From Deltaproteobacteria bacterium (GTDB taxonomy: Bacteria; Desulfobacterota; Syntrophia; Syntrophales; UBA2210), in the NCBI GenBank assembly GCA_019314085.1, contig JAFCZZ010000064.1, positions 1-8,428 of the forward strand: 8,428 nucleotides of DNA, written 5' to 3'. A program made the position numbers and the translations under genes. Positions 7,688 through 8,428 of the stretch are shown piece after piece. The notes beneath the pieces were generated by a model. The model was not told the origin of the DNA, ran no database searches, and saw nothing but the letters and a program-made list of their open reading frames with translations. Position 1 is the first letter of the stretch; every line of letters starts with the position of its first letter.

Positions 7688-8428
7688 CTTTTCTCCGGGA
7701 AGGTGCCCGCCGATCCCCGGCTTCGCGCCTTGGCCTATCTTGATCTCCACCGCCGCGGCGGATTTCAGATAATCCTCGCTGACGCCGAACCGCCCCGAGG
7801 CTACCTGGACGATCGTGTTTTCTCCGAACACCCTCAGATCCTTGAAAAAGCCGCCTTCCCCCGTGTTCCAGTACGTTCCGACGGCATGTGTCGCGCGGGC
7901 CTCCGCCTCCTGGACCCGTTTGTTCACGGCGCCGAAGCTCATGGCTCCGAACATGATCGGCACGTCCAGTTTGAGCTGAGGCCCGATCTCCTCCCCATAC
8001 TGTGTGGGTTTTCTTCCCAGATACCGACGGATCTCCATGGGCTCCCTCAGGGGATCGATGGAGGGATTGGTTACCTGGCAGGCATCGAACATGATATGGT
8101 CGAAGTATCGCTTCTGGGGCCCCGTCGCGCCGTTTCCGACCAAGAGTACGCCCCCCTCCTCCCCCGCCTGCCGCCAGATGTTGCTTGCGTAATCGGAGGT
8201 CCAGTATCCGTGAGAGGTATGCATCGGCTGGTGCTCGGTGTGGATCGCGCCCTCGGGGCACATCTTCACGCACCGCTGGCAGGAATTGCATGCGGTGAGA
8301 TTGGCCCAGGGCCGGTAGTGTGCCTCCCCGTTGGCACCCTTTACCGGCTTCAGGGATATCTCTCCGAAGGAGCACTCCTTTGTGCAGATGGTACAGCCGT
8401 TTGTGTAGTCGCACCTTTCAAGATCAAA
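7682..8428 (-). CDS. Glutamate synthase FMN-binding subunit with N-terminal ferredoxin region (5' end cut by window edge; frame-broken)
   Basis: 248 residues are visible and the frame is still open at the right edge, so the true start lies outside. The first motif is C6-x5-C12-x2-C15-x3-C19, a non-standard spacing. The second is C47-x2-C50-x2-C53-x3-C57-P, a standard [4Fe-4S] motif. The synthase barrel then begins: a DAC..[11 protein letters not shown] region, [35 protein letters not shown] and [20 protein letters not shown]. This layout is the split glutamate synthase large subunit typified by Methanocaldococcus MJ1351. It lacks a glutaminase domain, so ammonia must come from a separate class II amidotransferase, possibly encoded upstream. 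The frame stops at 7684-7682 in mid-domain and resumes in the -1 frame. The repaired protein would show 490 residues within the window. Confidence 0.9.
   Translation of the reverse strand, partial: [248 protein letters not shown]

Noticed and set aside
7690..8414. Arg- and Gly-rich N-terminal half of a 485-codon minus-strand open frame that begins at 8414
   Set aside because: It is an out-of-frame shadow. The ferredoxin cysteines and barrel motifs lie in the other frame; only the part after about 7685 is real.

Overview
All protein genes in this 8.4 kb window lie on the minus strand, so the layout reads from right to left. Coding density is very high: only 3086-3108 and 4717-4809 are non-coding. 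The GC-rich DNA, frequent ATA and AGG codons, and a ferredoxin-rich, split ('archaeal-type') glutamate synthase suggest an anaerobic bacterium, perhaps of the Desulfobacterota. That placement is inferred from memory of protein families, not from a search.

Right part (8428 to 4810): a multi-subunit glutamate synthase. First comes the FMN-binding synthase subunit with an N-terminal ferredoxin region, cut by the right edge. Three bases after its stop comes a polypeptide that joins the GXGXG (alpha-3) domain to a GltD-type oxidoreductase ending in a double-cluster ferredoxin domain. Both reading frames are broken once, and each break would be repaired by one extra base: near 7682-7687, and at an A8 run at 5922-5929. 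Either two homopolymer-type sequencing deletions are present, or the locus is decaying, or (plausible only for the A8 site) frameshifting is programmed. The glutaminase subunit needed for a glutamine-dependent enzyme is not in the window; it may lie just beyond the right edge.

Middle (4716 to 3109): an intact CTP synthase gene, pyrG, with a good ribosome binding site and a possible promoter in the 93-base gap upstream.

Left part (3085 to 1): one open frame of 1028 codons running off the left edge. It encodes a very large GlmS-like protein: a class II glutamine amidotransferase domain followed by two SIS domains. It has a 54-residue leader before the presumed nucleophile Cys55, about 145 extra residues inside the amidotransferase domain, no recognisable ring-opening His motif in the second SIS domain, and a long C-terminal extension. 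It is the most unusual gene here.

The three loci share a theme: each consumes, or belongs to an enzyme that normally consumes, the amide nitrogen of glutamine (glutamate synthesis, UTP to CTP, and probably sugar-phosphate amination). I see no mobile element, CRISPR array, tRNA or rRNA.
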